A stretch of 64,000 bases of DNA from Azospirillum lipoferum (GTDB taxonomy: Bacteria; Pseudomonadota; Alphaproteobacteria; Azospirillales; Azospirillaceae), in NCBI RefSeq assembly GCF_024170005.1, contig NZ_JALJXJ010000002.1, positions 671,222-735,221 of the forward strand, in the 5' to 3' direction. The position numbers and the translations under genes were made by a program. Of this stretch, positions 25,037-33,873 are shown in pieces. The first letter of the stretch is position 1, and each line of letters opens with the position of its first letter. The notes below the pieces were generated by a model, which was given only the letters and a program-made list of their open reading frames with translations, ran no database searches and was not told the origin of the DNA.

Positions 25037-25326
25037 GGCGGAAGGAACTCCTGTATGGGACGGGGGCTTGCGATAAGGCCGGACATTGTGTCGCAAGGCA
25101 ACAGCCGGCCCATGTCTTTCCTCCATCCATCCACCTCGTTGACCAATGCTTGTCCCGCTGGTAGTAGAGACTTGCAACAGATCGCGCAAACGTTCGGGCG
25201 AACGATCCGCCCGGAAGATGCGACGCTGGAAGAAATCCATAAGACGCGAAATCCATTCGTGCAGCGTTCCCATGCGGTCCGGCCCCGGCACATGTCCGAT
25301 CCGGTCCGAATGCCGGGAGGAACAGC

Positions 25327-26118
25327 GTGGAGAGCACGGTTCTAGAGGCTGCCTTGTCACCGCCTGTTCGGGACGGGTCCGGCATCGCGAGGGCCCCCGT
25401 CCCCAACGACCTGGATTTGGCCGCTTCCGCCCAGGGCCTGCGCCTTCTCGCCCGCCTGCACGCCGAAGAGCCGACTCCCGCTCTGCTGGAGTCGCTGCGC
25501 AACGCCCCGGTCGGCCGTGGTCCGCTGGCGCTCGACCGTGACGACGCCCTCCAGGCCGCAGCCCTGGTGGACGAGGTGGTCAGCGACCTGCCGGAGCGGA
25601 TCACCCGCCGCAGCCTCGCTCCGCTGGCCGCCGATTTCGCCGCCATCCACCGCAGCGGCGAGTTGCGCGCCTGCCCGACCGAAGGCCCCTGGCTGGACGA
25701 GGAGATGCGGGCCGATGCCGCCGCCTCGCTGCTGCGCTGGCGTAATGGGCTGGAGACGGGGGTGGAGGCGGAACTGCGCCGACCGCCGCTGGACCGGCTG
25801 GCGGACGACCATATCGCCGCGGAACTGGCGCTGCTGGCCGCCCTGCTCGACCATGGGCGCACGCTCGACGCCGTCCGCTTCCTCGACCGGCATCTGTTGC
25901 GCTGGGCCCCCGATTTCTGCAGCAAGGTCGCCACCCGTTGCCGAGAGCCCTTCTTCGCCGGCATCGCCATCCTGACCAACGCCCATCTCGACGATCTGCG
26001 GGACCGGCTCGGCGAGCTTTGCGGACTGCCCCGCCCCGACGATGACGGGTCGGACGTCCGCCGCCGCCGGCGCTGGACGGAAGGGCGCTTTCCCCGTGCC
26101 TGCACCTGCGACCCGTGA
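25327..26118 (+). CDS. TorD/DmsD-family molecular chaperone
   Basis: 263 residues, all-helical. The family binds molybdoenzyme precursors with twin-arginine signals and holds them until cofactor is inserted. The conserved core is recognisable: DDHIAAELALLAALL near residue 158, RFLDRHLLRWAPDF near 180-193, and EPFFAGIAIL near 205. It starts at GTG 25327 with GGGAGG eight bases upstream. No DMSO/TMAO reductase-type gene is nearby, so the client must be elsewhere. The C-terminal tail is basic (RRRRRW) and has a CTC motif. An imperfect palindrome CGTTCG-gg-CGAACG lies about 130 bp upstream. Confidence 0.82.
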   Translation: MESTVLEAALSPPVRDGSGIARAPVPNDLDLAASAQGLRLLARLHAEEPTPALLESLRNAPVGRGPLALDRDDALQAAALVDEVVSDLPERITRRSLAPLAADFAAIHRSGELRACPTEGPWLDEEMRADAAASLLRWRNGLETGVEAELRRPPLDRLADDHIAAELALLAALLDHGRTLDAVRFLDRHLLRWAPDFCSKVATRCREPFFAGIAILTNAHLDDLRDRLGELCGLPRPDDDGSDVRRRRRWTEGRFPRACTCDP

Positions 26119-26274
26119 ACCACCGAGAACGCGCCACCCCTACCGTAAAGTCAGAGTTGCCCGCCCTTCAATGCTTCGTCCATGGTGACCAGGGTGGGGT
26201 CCGCCCTGTGCCGCCGCCATGTGCCCCGTGCCGATGGCAGCCGGCACGATCCGTTTCCTTGGCAATGGTTGGTA

Positions 26275-28443
26275 ATGCCCTTTCGCAGCCTCGACAGCCG
26301 GACCGACCGCAGGGGATCCTTGCGCCTTCTGCGCCTGCTGCTGGCTGTGTCGGTCGCCCTGCCGCTCGTGCTGTTTGCCGGCATCGGCTGGCGCGAGCGA
26401 TGGGAGGCGCAGGACGAGGCCGAGCGCAACAGCCGCAAGAACGCGCTGGTCCTGCACGAGCATGTGCTGAAGGTGTTCGACACCATGGCCCAGGTGCTGG
26501 ACCGGGTGGACGAGCATATCCATGGACGCAGCTGGCGCGAGATCGCAGAGTCGGAAGCGCTGCACCGCTACCTGAAGACCCTGGAAGGCGAGCTAGACCA
26601 GATCGGCGCCATCGGGCTGACCGATCCCGACGGTTACGTGCGCAACTCCAGCCTCGTCTTTCCGGCGCGCAACAGCTACATCGGTAACCGTCCGGATTTC
26701 CGCGAACAGCGGGAGCAGGATTCCGGTCTGCTCATCGCCGGGCCGGTCGCTGATCCCGGCACCGGCAAGCCCAGCTTCGGCATCAGCCGGCGCCGCAGCA
26801 GTCCCGGCGGTCCCGACGGCCGTTTCGACGGAATAATCGCCGCCATCGTCAATCCCGACTATTTCGCCAGTTTCTATCGGCAGATTGTCGGCACCGAAGG
26901 GGAATCCATCGCGCTGATCCGCGACGATGGCGCGATGCTGATGCGCTTCCCCACCCTGGATCCGACGCGTCCGAATGCGCCGCTGCCCACCTTGCCGGCC
27001 GACCGCGGCCTGCGCGCCGAAATCCGCCGCCAGCCGGACGAGGGGATTTTCCACACCGGCAACAGCCATGTGCAGGGTCTGGAGCGCGTGTTCGCCTATA
27101 AGCGGGTCGGCACCTTCCCGATCTATGTCGTCTATGGGCTGGACGGGACGCAGGTCACCCGGTCCTGGTGGCGGAATATGGCACTGGACGCCGCCTTCGT
27201 TGCTCCGGCGACGCTGGCGCTGGCGCTGATCGCCTGGCTGGCCTACAGCCGCGCCGCCTCGGAAAGTGCGGCGGTCCGGCGCTGGGCGGACGAGGTGCGC
27301 AACCGCGAAAGGCTGGAGGAGGCGCTGCGCCAGAGCCAGAAGATGGAGGCGCTCGGCCAGCTGACCGGCGGGGTGGCGCATGACTTCAACAATCTGCTGA
27401 CCGCGGCACTCGCCAACCTGCATCTGCTGGCCCGCCATCTGCCGGCCGAGGGCCAGCGTTTCCTGGGTGGGGTGCGGACCGCGCTGGAGCGGGCGGAGAA
27501 GCTGACACGGCAACTGCTGTCCTTCTCGCGCCAGGATGCGGTCAACCTGACAGTGATCGACCTGGGCGACAGCCTGCGCGGGATGGGCGACCTGCTGGAA
27601 CGCTCCATCCGGGCCGACGTCGCGCTGGAATGGGACATAGCCCCGGTCCCGATGGCGGTCGCCGTCGACCCGGTACAGTTGGAAATGGCGGTGCTGAACC
27701 TCGTGCTGAACGCCCGCGATGCCATGCCGGGCGGCGGCCTCATCCGCATCGCCGCCGGCCCTATCGGCGCTGCCCCCCTCGGTGCCGCCATGGGTCCGGA
27801 GCCGCGTACCGCCCGCATCGAGGTTTCCGACACCGGCGCCGGCATGCCGGCCGACGTGATGGCCCGCGCCTTCGATCCCTTCTTCACCACAAAGGGCGTC
27901 GGCAAGGGAACCGGGCTTGGCCTGTCGATGGTCTATGGCTTCGCCCGCCAGTCCGGCGGCAGCGCCACCATCGACAGCCGGCCCGGCGAAGGCACCCGCG
28001 TGCGCATCGACCTGCCGCTGAGCGACGTCCAGCCGGCGGAGCCCGTCCTCGTTCCGCAGGCCCCGGCAACCGATCTCCGTCCGCTGCGCATCCTGGTGGT
28101 GGAGGACAATCCACTGGTGCTGATGGCGACAGTGGAAGGGTTGGTCCAGGAAGGCTTCACGGTCGAGACCGCCGAGGATGGCGTCACGGCGCTGACACTG
28201 CTGGAGACTGACCGGAACTTCGATCTGGTGGTATCGGACGTCGTGATGCCCGGCGGTGTTTCCGGCATCGATCTCGCCCGGCACATCCGCGAGAACTGGC
28301 CGCAGCTGCGCGTGCTGCTGGCGTCCGGCTACAGCCCGGAATCGCTTGCCAACATGGGCGCCGACACCGCATCGGTCCTGGCGAAGCCCTTCACCCCCGA
28401 CCAGCTGGCCGCGCGCATCCGCTCGCTGACATCTGCCCGCTGA
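26275..28443 (+). CDS. Hybrid sensor histidine kinase with periplasmic PDC/Cache-like domain and receiver
   Basis: 722 residues. The first transmembrane helix is at about 17-35 and a second near 305-325. Between them lies a periplasmic PDC/dCACHE-like sensor of about 260 residues ([22 protein letters not shown]). The kinase follows: H-box [15 protein letters not shown]-box [21 protein letters not shown] and [16 protein letters not shown]-terminal receiver has VVEDNPLVL and phospho-acceptor Asp in [10 protein letters not shown]. This arrangement suits sensing of small organic ligands. ATG 26275 is chosen over 26182 because it gives a short cytoplasmic tail before the first helix. The cognate response regulator is not adjacent. 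Confidence 0.92.
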   Translation: MPFRSLDSRTDRRGSLRLLRLLLAVSVALPLVLFAGIGWRERWEAQDEAERNSRKNALVLHEHVLKVFDTMAQVLDRVDEHIHGRSWREIAESEALHRYLKTLEGELDQIGAIGLTDPDGYVRNSSLVFPARNSYIGNRPDFREQREQDSGLLIAGPVADPGTGKPSFGISRRRSSPGGPDGRFDGIIAAIVNPDYFASFYRQIVGTEGESIALIRDDGAMLMRFPTLDPTRPNAPLPTLPADRGLRAEIRRQPDEGIFHTGNSHVQGLERVFAYKRVGTFPIYVVYGLDGTQVTRSWWRNMALDAAFVAPATLALALIAWLAYSRAASESAAVRRWADEVRNRERLEEALRQSQKMEALGQLTGGVAHDFNNLLTAALANLHLLARHLPAEGQRFLGGVRTALERAEKLTRQLLSFSRQDAVNLTVIDLGDSLRGMGDLLERSIRADVALEWDIAPVPMAVAVDPVQLEMAVLNLVLNARDAMPGGGLIRIAAGPIGAAPLGAAMGPEPRTARIEVSDTGAGMPADVMARAFDPFFTTKGVGKGTGLGLSMVYGFARQSGGSATIDSRPGEGTRVRIDLPLSDVQPAEPVLVPQAPATDLRPLRILVVEDNPLVLMATVEGLVQEGFTVETAEDGVTALTLLETDRNFDLVVSDVVMPGGVSGIDLARHIRENWPQLRVLLASGYSPESLANMGADTASVLAKPFTPDQLAARIRSLTSAR

Positions 28444-28483
28444 CCCAGGGCCGGACCGTCGGGCCGGGGCACGGCAGACGGGA

Positions 28484-28735
28484 TCAAGTGAGCGCGCTGA
28501 CGAACATCGGTGTCCACATCGCCATGCACCAGACCAGGCCAAGGCACAGACCGCGGGTCAGATCGTCGAAGGTCGGCTGCTCCAGGCGGTTCAACCTCCA
28601 CATCGCGTTCAATTCCCCCGGCGTCAGCGGCCGGGTCCCGATATCGACATCGGGATCGGTGTCGGGCTGAACGGTGCTGCGATCGCTCTGTTCACGGCTG
28701 GCGGCTTCGCGCCGTTCGGGGTCGCGTGACGGCAT
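28484..28735 (-). CDS. Small protein with a C-terminal hydrophobic segment, unknown function
   Basis: 83 residues starting MPSRDPERREAASREQ. The N-terminal half is polar and acidic; then LTPGELNAMWRLNRLEQPTF precedes a hydrophobic C-terminus (LCLGLVWCMAMWTPMFVSALT) that probably anchors it in the membrane. No family recognised. The frame is open upstream to 28882, but that part is arginine-rich and crosses the terminator of the next gene. It converges on the hybrid kinase gene with a 40-bp gap. Confidence 0.55.
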   Translation of the reverse strand: MPSRDPERREAASREQSDRSTVQPDTDPDVDIGTRPLTPGELNAMWRLNRLEQPTFDDLTRGLCLGLVWCMAMWTPMFVSALT

Positions 28736-28838
28736 GGCTGGGGCCTCGCATCGATGGCGGAATGCCCAACAAGTTTGTGCCCGCCGCCGCCGGCGACCAG
28801 CCTTTCTTCCGTCGGCGCCGAAATTTTGTCGACATACG

Positions 28839-28876
28839 AAAAAAGGCCGCCATCCGCTGGACGGATGCGGCCTTTT
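28839..28876 (-). terminator. Rho-independent terminator of the 74-residue gene
   Basis: Read leftward, the arms AAAAGGCCGC-c-ATCCG (28841-28856) and CGGAT-GCGGCCTTTT (28862-28876) form a long stem, and the A-run at 28839-28844 becomes a T-run in the leftward transcript. Because T-rich sequence is present on both sides it may also work rightward. Confidence 0.85.
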
Positions 28877-28909
28877 CGCCAAGCTTCCGGCCGGATCGGC
28901 CGGAAAGGG

Positions 28910-29134
28910 TCACTTGCCGGGACGGATCACCGGGGTGAGTTGGTCGCCCCAGTTGCCGGTCTCGTTGTGGTAGCGGGCGGTGCGCATCAGCTCGACCGTC
29001 ACACCGGCCTCGACCGCCTTGACGACGGCGTCGTTCAGGCGATGCAGGTTGTTGGCGACGATGCGGATGGCGCTTTCCTGCTCCGGCGTCAGTTCAGACC
29101 GGTCATCCGGCGGCGCGTCCTTGAAACCCGACAT
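28910..29134 (-). CDS. Small conserved-looking protein of unknown function
   Basis: 74 residues, MSGFKDAPPDDRSELTPEQE onward. The middle (IRIVANNLHRLNDAVVKAVEAG) looks helical and amphipathic, and the end (RYHNETGNWGDQLTPVIRPG) is polar. No signal or membrane segment. The frame is open far upstream (to 30616) but that is the shadow of the oxidoreductase gene on the other strand. The start at 29134 gives a compact protein, and a strong terminator follows at 28839, which supports a real transcript. I do not recognise the family. Confidence 0.7.
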   Translation of the reverse strand: MSGFKDAPPDDRSELTPEQESAIRIVANNLHRLNDAVVKAVEAGVTVELMRTARYHNETGNWGDQLTPVIRPGK

Positions 29135-29422
29135 GCGTTGTTCCTTCCCCTGGATTGGGACCGCCCCGGCGGGACCGGCTGCGGTCCAGAACTTGGTCAT
29201 GATCTTGCCCGGCCTTGCGGCCCGGTTTCCATCATGTACCACATTGTGTGCGCCGCGACAAAGATCACGACGCGCCAAGCGCTTGCGACCATTGGCCTCT
29301 TGCAACCGGGAACCCATTCCCCATGCGCACCTGCCGCGTTTGCCGGCCGGGCCGGTCCACCTTAGGCTGGACGCCAGTGATTCCGCGACAAACACCAACA
29401 CTCCTTCCGAGCGAACCGAACC

Positions 29423-30322
29423 ATGACCATCGATGCGAACACCAAGGGCGATCCGCTGGCCACCGCCCGAAAGGTCGCCTTCCTCGGGCTCGGCACCATG
29501 GGCTTTCCCATGGCCGGCCACCTCGCCAGGACCGGGCACGCCGTGACGGTCTACAACCGTACGGCCGCCAGGGCCGAGGCCTGGGTGAGGGCCCATGGCG
29601 GCCAGACCGCCCCTACGCCGGAAGAAGCGGCGACCGGTGCTGACGCCGTGTTCCTTTGCGTCGGCGGCGACGACGACGTGCGGGCCGTGGCGACGGAGGC
29701 GATCACCGCCATGGCGCCCGGCACGGTCATCGTCGACCACTCCACGATTTCCGCCGTGGTGTCCCGTGAAATGGACGGTGTGGCGCACGATCACCGGGTC
29801 TTCTTTCTCGACGCCCCGGTGTCGGGTGGTCAGGCCGGGGCCGAAAGCGGCGCGCTGACGGTGATGGTCGGCGGCGATGCCGGCGCCTTCGATCGGACCC
29901 GGCCGCTGATGGCCGCCTATGGCCGGTCCGTCGTCCATATGGGACCGTCGGGCGCTGGACAGCTGACCAAGATGGTCAACCAGATCTGCATCGCCGGGCT
30001 CGTCCAGGCTTTGGCCGAAGGAATGAATTTCGCCCGGAAGGCCGGCCTGGATGGGCACAAGGTCGTCGACGTCCTCTCCAAGGGAGCGGCACAATCCTGG
30101 CAGATGGACAACCGTGCCCGCACCATGCTGGACGGCCGCTTCGACTTCGGCTTCGCCGTCGACTGGATGCGCAAGGACCTGGGCATCGTGCTCGACGAAG
30201 CCCGGCGCAACGGCTCCACCATCCCGGTAACGGCGCTGGTGGATCAGTTCTATGCCGAGGTACAGGCGATGGGCGGCAACCGGCTCGACACCTCCAGCCT
30301 GATGAAGCGGCTGATGCGCTGA
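29423..30322 (+). CDS. NAD(P)-dependent beta-hydroxyacid dehydrogenase (3-hydroxyisobutyrate dehydrogenase family)
   Basis: 299 residues. The family oxidises or reduces short hydroxyacids and semialdehydes such as 3-hydroxyisobutyrate or tartronate semialdehyde. The Rossmann motif FLGLGTMGFPMAGHL is near residues 15-29, substrate-binding DAPVSGGQAGAESGAL near 130-145, and the catalytic lysine in GQLTKMVNQ near 180. Full length. The start is ATG 29423. There is no neighbouring pathway gene to identify the substrate; 2-hydroxy-3-oxopropionate reductase or GLYR-type semialdehyde reductases are alternatives. Confidence 0.9.
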   Translation: MTIDANTKGDPLATARKVAFLGLGTMGFPMAGHLARTGHAVTVYNRTAARAEAWVRAHGGQTAPTPEEAATGADAVFLCVGGDDDVRAVATEAITAMAPGTVIVDHSTISAVVSREMDGVAHDHRVFFLDAPVSGGQAGAESGALTVMVGGDAGAFDRTRPLMAAYGRSVVHMGPSGAGQLTKMVNQICIAGLVQALAEGMNFARKAGLDGHKVVDVLSKGAAQSWQMDNRARTMLDGRFDFGFAVDWMRKDLGIVLDEARRNGSTIPVTALVDQFYAEVQAMGGNRLDTSSLMKRLMR

Positions 30323-30515
30323 CAACCCGGCGAGTCGGCAGGCGGCAGGCGTTGTCCAGGTCAGGAAAAACACCGCCGCCGGTTGTTTTATTACAAACCA
30401 AAGAAATAATGCTTCAGGGTCGCAACAAAACACTCGGGGTAACTCCATAGTTGACGACCCTCGATTGTGATGCGCAAATACCCATACGAACAATTTCCCC
30501 CTTACGGAGATCATC

Positions 30516-30884
30516 TTGAAGAACGTTGCTGCCAAGGCCCTGCTCGTCGCGTCCTCGCTGTTTCTGATGCATGGCGCGGCGCTCGCCGGCCAGCAGGACT
30601 TCACGATCGTCAACAAGACCGGCTACCCGCTGAAGCACATCTACGTGTCGGAGAACAACAACAACAGCTGGGACGAAGACATCCTCGGCCGCGACATCCT
30701 GAACGACGGCGAGTATTTCGAGGTTGCTTTTGCCAAGGCCGAGAAGACCTGCAAGTGGGACATGAAGGTTGTCTATGACGATGGTGAGTCGGCTGTGTGG
30801 GACGGCCTGAACCTGTGCCAGATCTCCAAGCTGACCCTGAAGTGGAACAAGAACACCGGCGTCACCTCGGCCCAGACCGAGTAA
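30516..30884 (+). CDS. Small secreted protein of unknown function
   Basis: 122 residues with a clear signal peptide (KNVAAKALLVASSLFLMHGAALA, cleavage after ALA near 24). The mature part, QQDFTIVNKTGYPLKHIYVS onward, is likely beta-rich, with NNNNSWDEDILGRDIL and two cysteines (KTCKW, NLCQI) that could form a disulfide. The pattern of a tripeptide NNSW followed by D-I-L-G is one I associate with small exported proteins of unknown role in this group. The start is TTG 30516, eight bases after CGGAG; no ATG is available. It converges on the ABC ATPase gene with only 4 bp between stop codons. Confidence 0.8.
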   Translation: MKNVAAKALLVASSLFLMHGAALAGQQDFTIVNKTGYPLKHIYVSENNNNSWDEDILGRDILNDGEYFEVAFAKAEKTCKWDMKVVYDDGESAVWDGLNLCQISKLTLKWNKNTGVTSAQTE

Positions 30885-30888
30885 TCCG

Positions 30889-31836
30889 TCACCGGAAATT
30901 GTCGGTGCTGCGGTTCATCAGGTGGATGAAGACGTCTTCCAACGTCGGTTCCGTCACGGTGATCCGCAGTTCCGGCTGTTCCGCCCACGGCGCAAGCACC
31001 CGGTCCAGGGCGGTAGCGTCGATTCCGCTGACATGCAGTCGGCTGCCGAAAACCGCGACCATCTCCACCCCCGGCTGACCGTCCAGCGCCGCGGCGATGC
31101 GGTGCAGGCCGTCGCCCGCGACCAGACGGGTGTGCAGGCCTGATCCGCCAATCACCTGATCGACCGTTCCATGCGTCATCAGTGTGCCATAGGCAATGTA
31201 GGCGATGCGGTGGCAGCGTTCCGCCTCGTCCATGTAATGGGTGCTGACAAGCACCGTCAGTCCCTCTCCGGCCAGCCGGTGGATCTCGTCCCAGAATTCG
31301 CGGCGCGCCTTGGGATCGACGCCCGCCGTGGGCTCGTCCAGCAGCAGAAGCTTCGGCTCATGCAGGATGCAGGCGGCCAGCGCCAGACGCTGCTTCCAGC
31401 CGCCCGACAATTCCCCCGCCAACTGGGTGCGGCGGTTGGACAGACCCAGCCGGTCCAGCGCCTCCACCACCCGCCGCCGCCGGTCGGGCAGGGCGTACAT
31501 GCGGGCGACGAAGTCCAGATTTTCGGCAATGCTCAGATCCTCCCAGAAGCTGAATTTCTGGGTCATATAGCCGACCTGCCGTTTGATCGCCGCGCTCTGC
31601 CGCCGGATGTCGAGGCCGAGGCAGGTGCCCTCCCCCGCATCGGGGGTCAACAGACCGCACAAAAGCCGGATCGTCGTGGTCTTCCCCGACCCGTTCGGAC
31701 CGAGAAAGCCATAGATCTCGCCGGTTTCCACCCGGATCGACACATCGTCGACCACGATCTTGCTGCCGAAGCGCTTGACCAGCCCGCGCACGTCGATAGC
31801 GGGGCTGGCATCGGCGGCAGAGTTATCCGCCGTCAT
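30889..31836 (-). CDS. ABC transporter ATP-binding protein (YbhF/CcmA type)
   Basis: 315 residues, one nucleotide-binding domain. Walker A is GPNGSGKTTT near residue 46, the Q-loop is in YMTQKFSFWEDL, the signature motif is ELSGGWKQRL near 145, Walker B is KLLLLDEPTAG and the switch His is in VSTHYMDEAE. The C-terminal tail (TEPTLEDVFIHL) is that of ABC-2 drug or glycolipid exporters. The gene overlaps the HlyD gene by 4 bp. The expected ABC-2 membrane subunits should follow but are absent: the stop codon is 4 bp from the stop of an opposing gene. It must work with a permease encoded elsewhere, or the operon is truncated. Confidence 0.92.
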   Translation of the reverse strand: MTADNSAADASPAIDVRGLVKRFGSKIVVDDVSIRVETGEIYGFLGPNGSGKTTTIRLLCGLLTPDAGEGTCLGLDIRRQSAAIKRQVGYMTQKFSFWEDLSIAENLDFVARMYALPDRRRRVVEALDRLGLSNRRTQLAGELSGGWKQRLALAACILHEPKLLLLDEPTAGVDPKARREFWDEIHRLAGEGLTVLVSTHYMDEAERCHRIAYIAYGTLMTHGTVDQVIGGSGLHTRLVAGDGLHRIAAALDGQPGVEMVAVFGSRLHVSGIDATALDRVLAPWAEQPELRITVTEPTLEDVFIHLMNRSTDNFR

Positions 31837-32828
31837 TGCCCCGGCCCCGCCGGCCCGGCATCGATCGGCCACACGTCCACCGGCAACCCCGGGTTCAACG
31901 GCCGGTCCGGCCCCGTCTCCATCCGGGCTTCCACCCGGAAGACCAGCTTTTCGCGGCTGCCGACGCTGTAGATCACCGGCGGGGTGTATTCCGCCCGCGA
32001 GGCGATTCGCGTCACACGCGCGGACAGGCCGGACGGACAGCCGTCGCAGTGCACCGACAGCGTGCCACCCGGCGTCACCCCAGCCATGGCGGTTTCCGGC
32101 ACGAACAGCACCAGCTTCACCCGTTCCGGCGGCAGAAGCGACACGACGGGGGAGCCGGACGGCACCCATTCGCCGGGATTGTACATCGTATCCTCGACCA
32201 GAGCCGCCACCGGGGCGACGGGGGCCAGATCGGCCAGCCGCCGCTCTGCCTGGGCGAGCGCCGCTTCCGCCTGGGTCACCGCCTCGTCGGCGGCGCGCAG
32301 TTGTTCGGGCCGGGCCGGCAGTGCGGCGACCGCCAGTTGCGCCTCCGCCTCTGCCAGTTGGCCGCGGTCGCGGTCGAAGGCGGCACGCGCCTGGTCGAGC
32401 TTGTCGGGGGAGGAGACCTTGCGGGCGACCAGTTCCTGCTGCCGCGCCAGCTCGGCGGTGGAATAGCGCAGAGCCGCCTCGGCCCGCGCCTTCTGTGCGG
32501 TCAGCACCGCCACTTCCTGCGCCCGTTTGCCGGTGGCGAGGTCGGCGCGCTGCGCCCTCGCCTGGGCCAGTGCCGCGGCAAGCCGGTCGCGCTCGGCCCT
32601 GGCAGTGGCGCGGTCGATGGCGAACAGCGGCGCTCCGGCCGCCACTTGCGCGCCACGAACGGCCGACAGGCTTTCCAGCATGCCGGCGCTGGGGGCGGCG
32701 ATGCGCAGATACTCCCCCTCGATATAGCCATGGGCGAGCGGCGGCGCCCCGCCGGCTGCGATGGGCAAGCCGATCGCCAGCGCGATGGCCGCCAGCCCAT
32801 CCAGGATGCTTCCGAGAAACCCGCTCAT
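31833..32828 (-). CDS. HlyD-family periplasmic adaptor (YbhG type)
   Basis: 331 residues. An N-terminal hydrophobic segment (LAAIALAIGLPIAAGG, about 11-26) anchors it. A split lipoyl/biotinyl-like domain begins at GYIEGEYLRIAAPSAG. A long alpha-helical hairpin, rich in Ala/Arg/Glu, spans about residues 75-210 and is followed by PVAALVEDTMYNPGEWV and a beta-barrel region. This is the adaptor that links an inner-membrane exporter to an outer-membrane channel. It overlaps the TetR gene upstream and the ATPase gene downstream by 4 bp each, so the three are translated together. Confidence 0.9.
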   Translation of the reverse strand: MSGFLGSILDGLAAIALAIGLPIAAGGAPPLAHGYIEGEYLRIAAPSAGMLESLSAVRGAQVAAGAPLFAIDRATARAERDRLAAALAQARAQRADLATGKRAQEVAVLTAQKARAEAALRYSTAELARQQELVARKVSSPDKLDQARAAFDRDRGQLAEAEAQLAVAALPARPEQLRAADEAVTQAEAALAQAERRLADLAPVAPVAALVEDTMYNPGEWVPSGSPVVSLLPPERVKLVLFVPETAMAGVTPGGTLSVHCDGCPSGLSARVTRIASRAEYTPPVIYSVGSREKLVFRVEARMETGPDRPLNPGLPVDVWPIDAGPAGPGQ

Positions 32829-33523
32829 GGCGCACCATCCCCCGCTCCGGCCCCGTCTCCTGTATCGCGCAGTAGCACCCGGCGCAGATTGTCGATGTGG
32901 ACCTCCATCAGCGCCGGCACGTCCAGCGGCGGCTCACCGTCCACGCCATCGAAGGAGGTCCGCCACACCGCACTCATCAGCAGCGGTGCGACGATCAGGC
33001 GCACGCTGGGATCGACCGGCATCGGCCGGAACTCCCCGCTGCCGATTCCACGCCACAGCAGGGCTGACACCACGCCGAAGCCGCGGCGGATCACCTCGTG
33101 GTGATAGAAGGCGGCCAGCTCCGGGAAATTGCCGGCCTCGGCGATTACCAGCCGTGGGATCACCGCCATGCGCGTCGTGGCGATCAGCCGCGCCACCATG
33201 CGGAGCAGTCGCTCCAGCAACGGGAAGCATGGTCCGCCGGCTGAAGCGACCATCGCTTCAGCCTGTTCAAGGTTGGGCAGGATGGCTGCGCGGATCACTG
33301 CCTTGAACAATTCCTCCTTGCTGGGGAAGTAGAGATAGAGTGTGCCCTTGCTGACCCCGGCGCGGGCCGCCACCTCCTCCAACCGCGCGGCGGCGAAGCC
33401 GCGCTCGGCGAAGACCTCCATGGCAGCAGCGACGATCTCCTGCGGACGGGCGTCCTTGCGGCGACGCCAGCGCGGCGGGTCGCCATCGGGGGCAGGATCG
33501 GGATTGGGGTGGCGGGAGGGCAT
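32825..33523 (-). CDS. TetR/AcrR-family transcriptional regulator (CecR/YbiH-like)
   Basis: 232 residues. The N-terminal helix-turn-helix is clear: RPQEIVAAAMEVFAERGF, then EEVAARAGVSKGTLYLYFPSKEE without a gap. The C-terminal ligand domain is hydrophobic and of ordinary length. It heads a three-gene operon with the HlyD adaptor and ABC ATPase, like cecR-ybhGF, and almost certainly represses it when the ligand is absent. A 7-bp inverted repeat AACTGAC-ca-GTCAGTT at 33541-33556, 18 bp before the start codon, is the probable operator and overlaps the likely promoter. Confidence 0.92.
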   Translation of the reverse strand: MPSRHPNPDPAPDGDPPRWRRRKDARPQEIVAAAMEVFAERGFAAARLEEVAARAGVSKGTLYLYFPSKEELFKAVIRAAILPNLEQAEAMVASAGGPCFPLLERLLRMVARLIATTRMAVIPRLVIAEAGNFPELAAFYHHEVIRRGFGVVSALLWRGIGSGEFRPMPVDPSVRLIVAPLLMSAVWRTSFDGVDGEPPLDVPALMEVHIDNLRRVLLRDTGDGAGAGDGAP

Positions 33524-33540
33524 GACACGCCCCTCTATAT

Positions 33541-33556
33541 AACTGACCAGTCAGTT
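33541..33556 (-). promoter_or_regulatory. TetR-type operator of the tetR-hlyD-ABC operon
   Basis: AACTGAC (33541-33547) and GTCAGTT (33550-33556) with a 2-bp centre, a typical TetR/AcrR-family site. It touches a TATATAG-like -10 (33534-33540 read leftward), so binding would block transcription. Confidence 0.7.
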
Positions 33557-33873
33557 ACTAACATGATCCAACCACTCCACCAATGGCTAAGGTCATTGTG
33601 CGCCGCAATAGAATCTATGCAAAAGGTCTTGCCTTTCGGCGAGCAGTCACGGACACTTTCCATCGGCTGGCAGCGTACGAACGGAGTCGCGACCACGCCC
33701 GGCCTGCAAGACGGGCTCCAAAACAGCGCATGAACAGTGCGGCCGGATCAACGGCCACCGCGTTTTCGGGAGGGACGGATCAAGGCGCTGACGCCGGGAC
33801 CCGAGGCATTGCGATATCTGGACCATGCCGTCCAGCCCATGCCGGGGTCCCCAGCCGAGCGAGGGGATCGAAC
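33557..33873. other. Upstream region of nifA
   Basis: No gene supported. The nifA frame stays open upstream to 33583, but the translated text there has no resemblance to NifA. I see no TGT-N10-ACA activator site and no clear sigma-54 promoter, which would fit a nifA not controlled by NifA itself. The actual promoter was not identified. Confidence 0.45.

Noticed and set aside
28910..30616. 568-codon leftward frame
   Set aside because: Most of it is antisense to the oxidoreductase gene; only the last 74 codons look like a gene.
33583..33873. Extension of nifA by 97 codons
   Set aside because: NifA homologs start near the ATG at 33874, which has its own ribosome site; the extension has no similarity.
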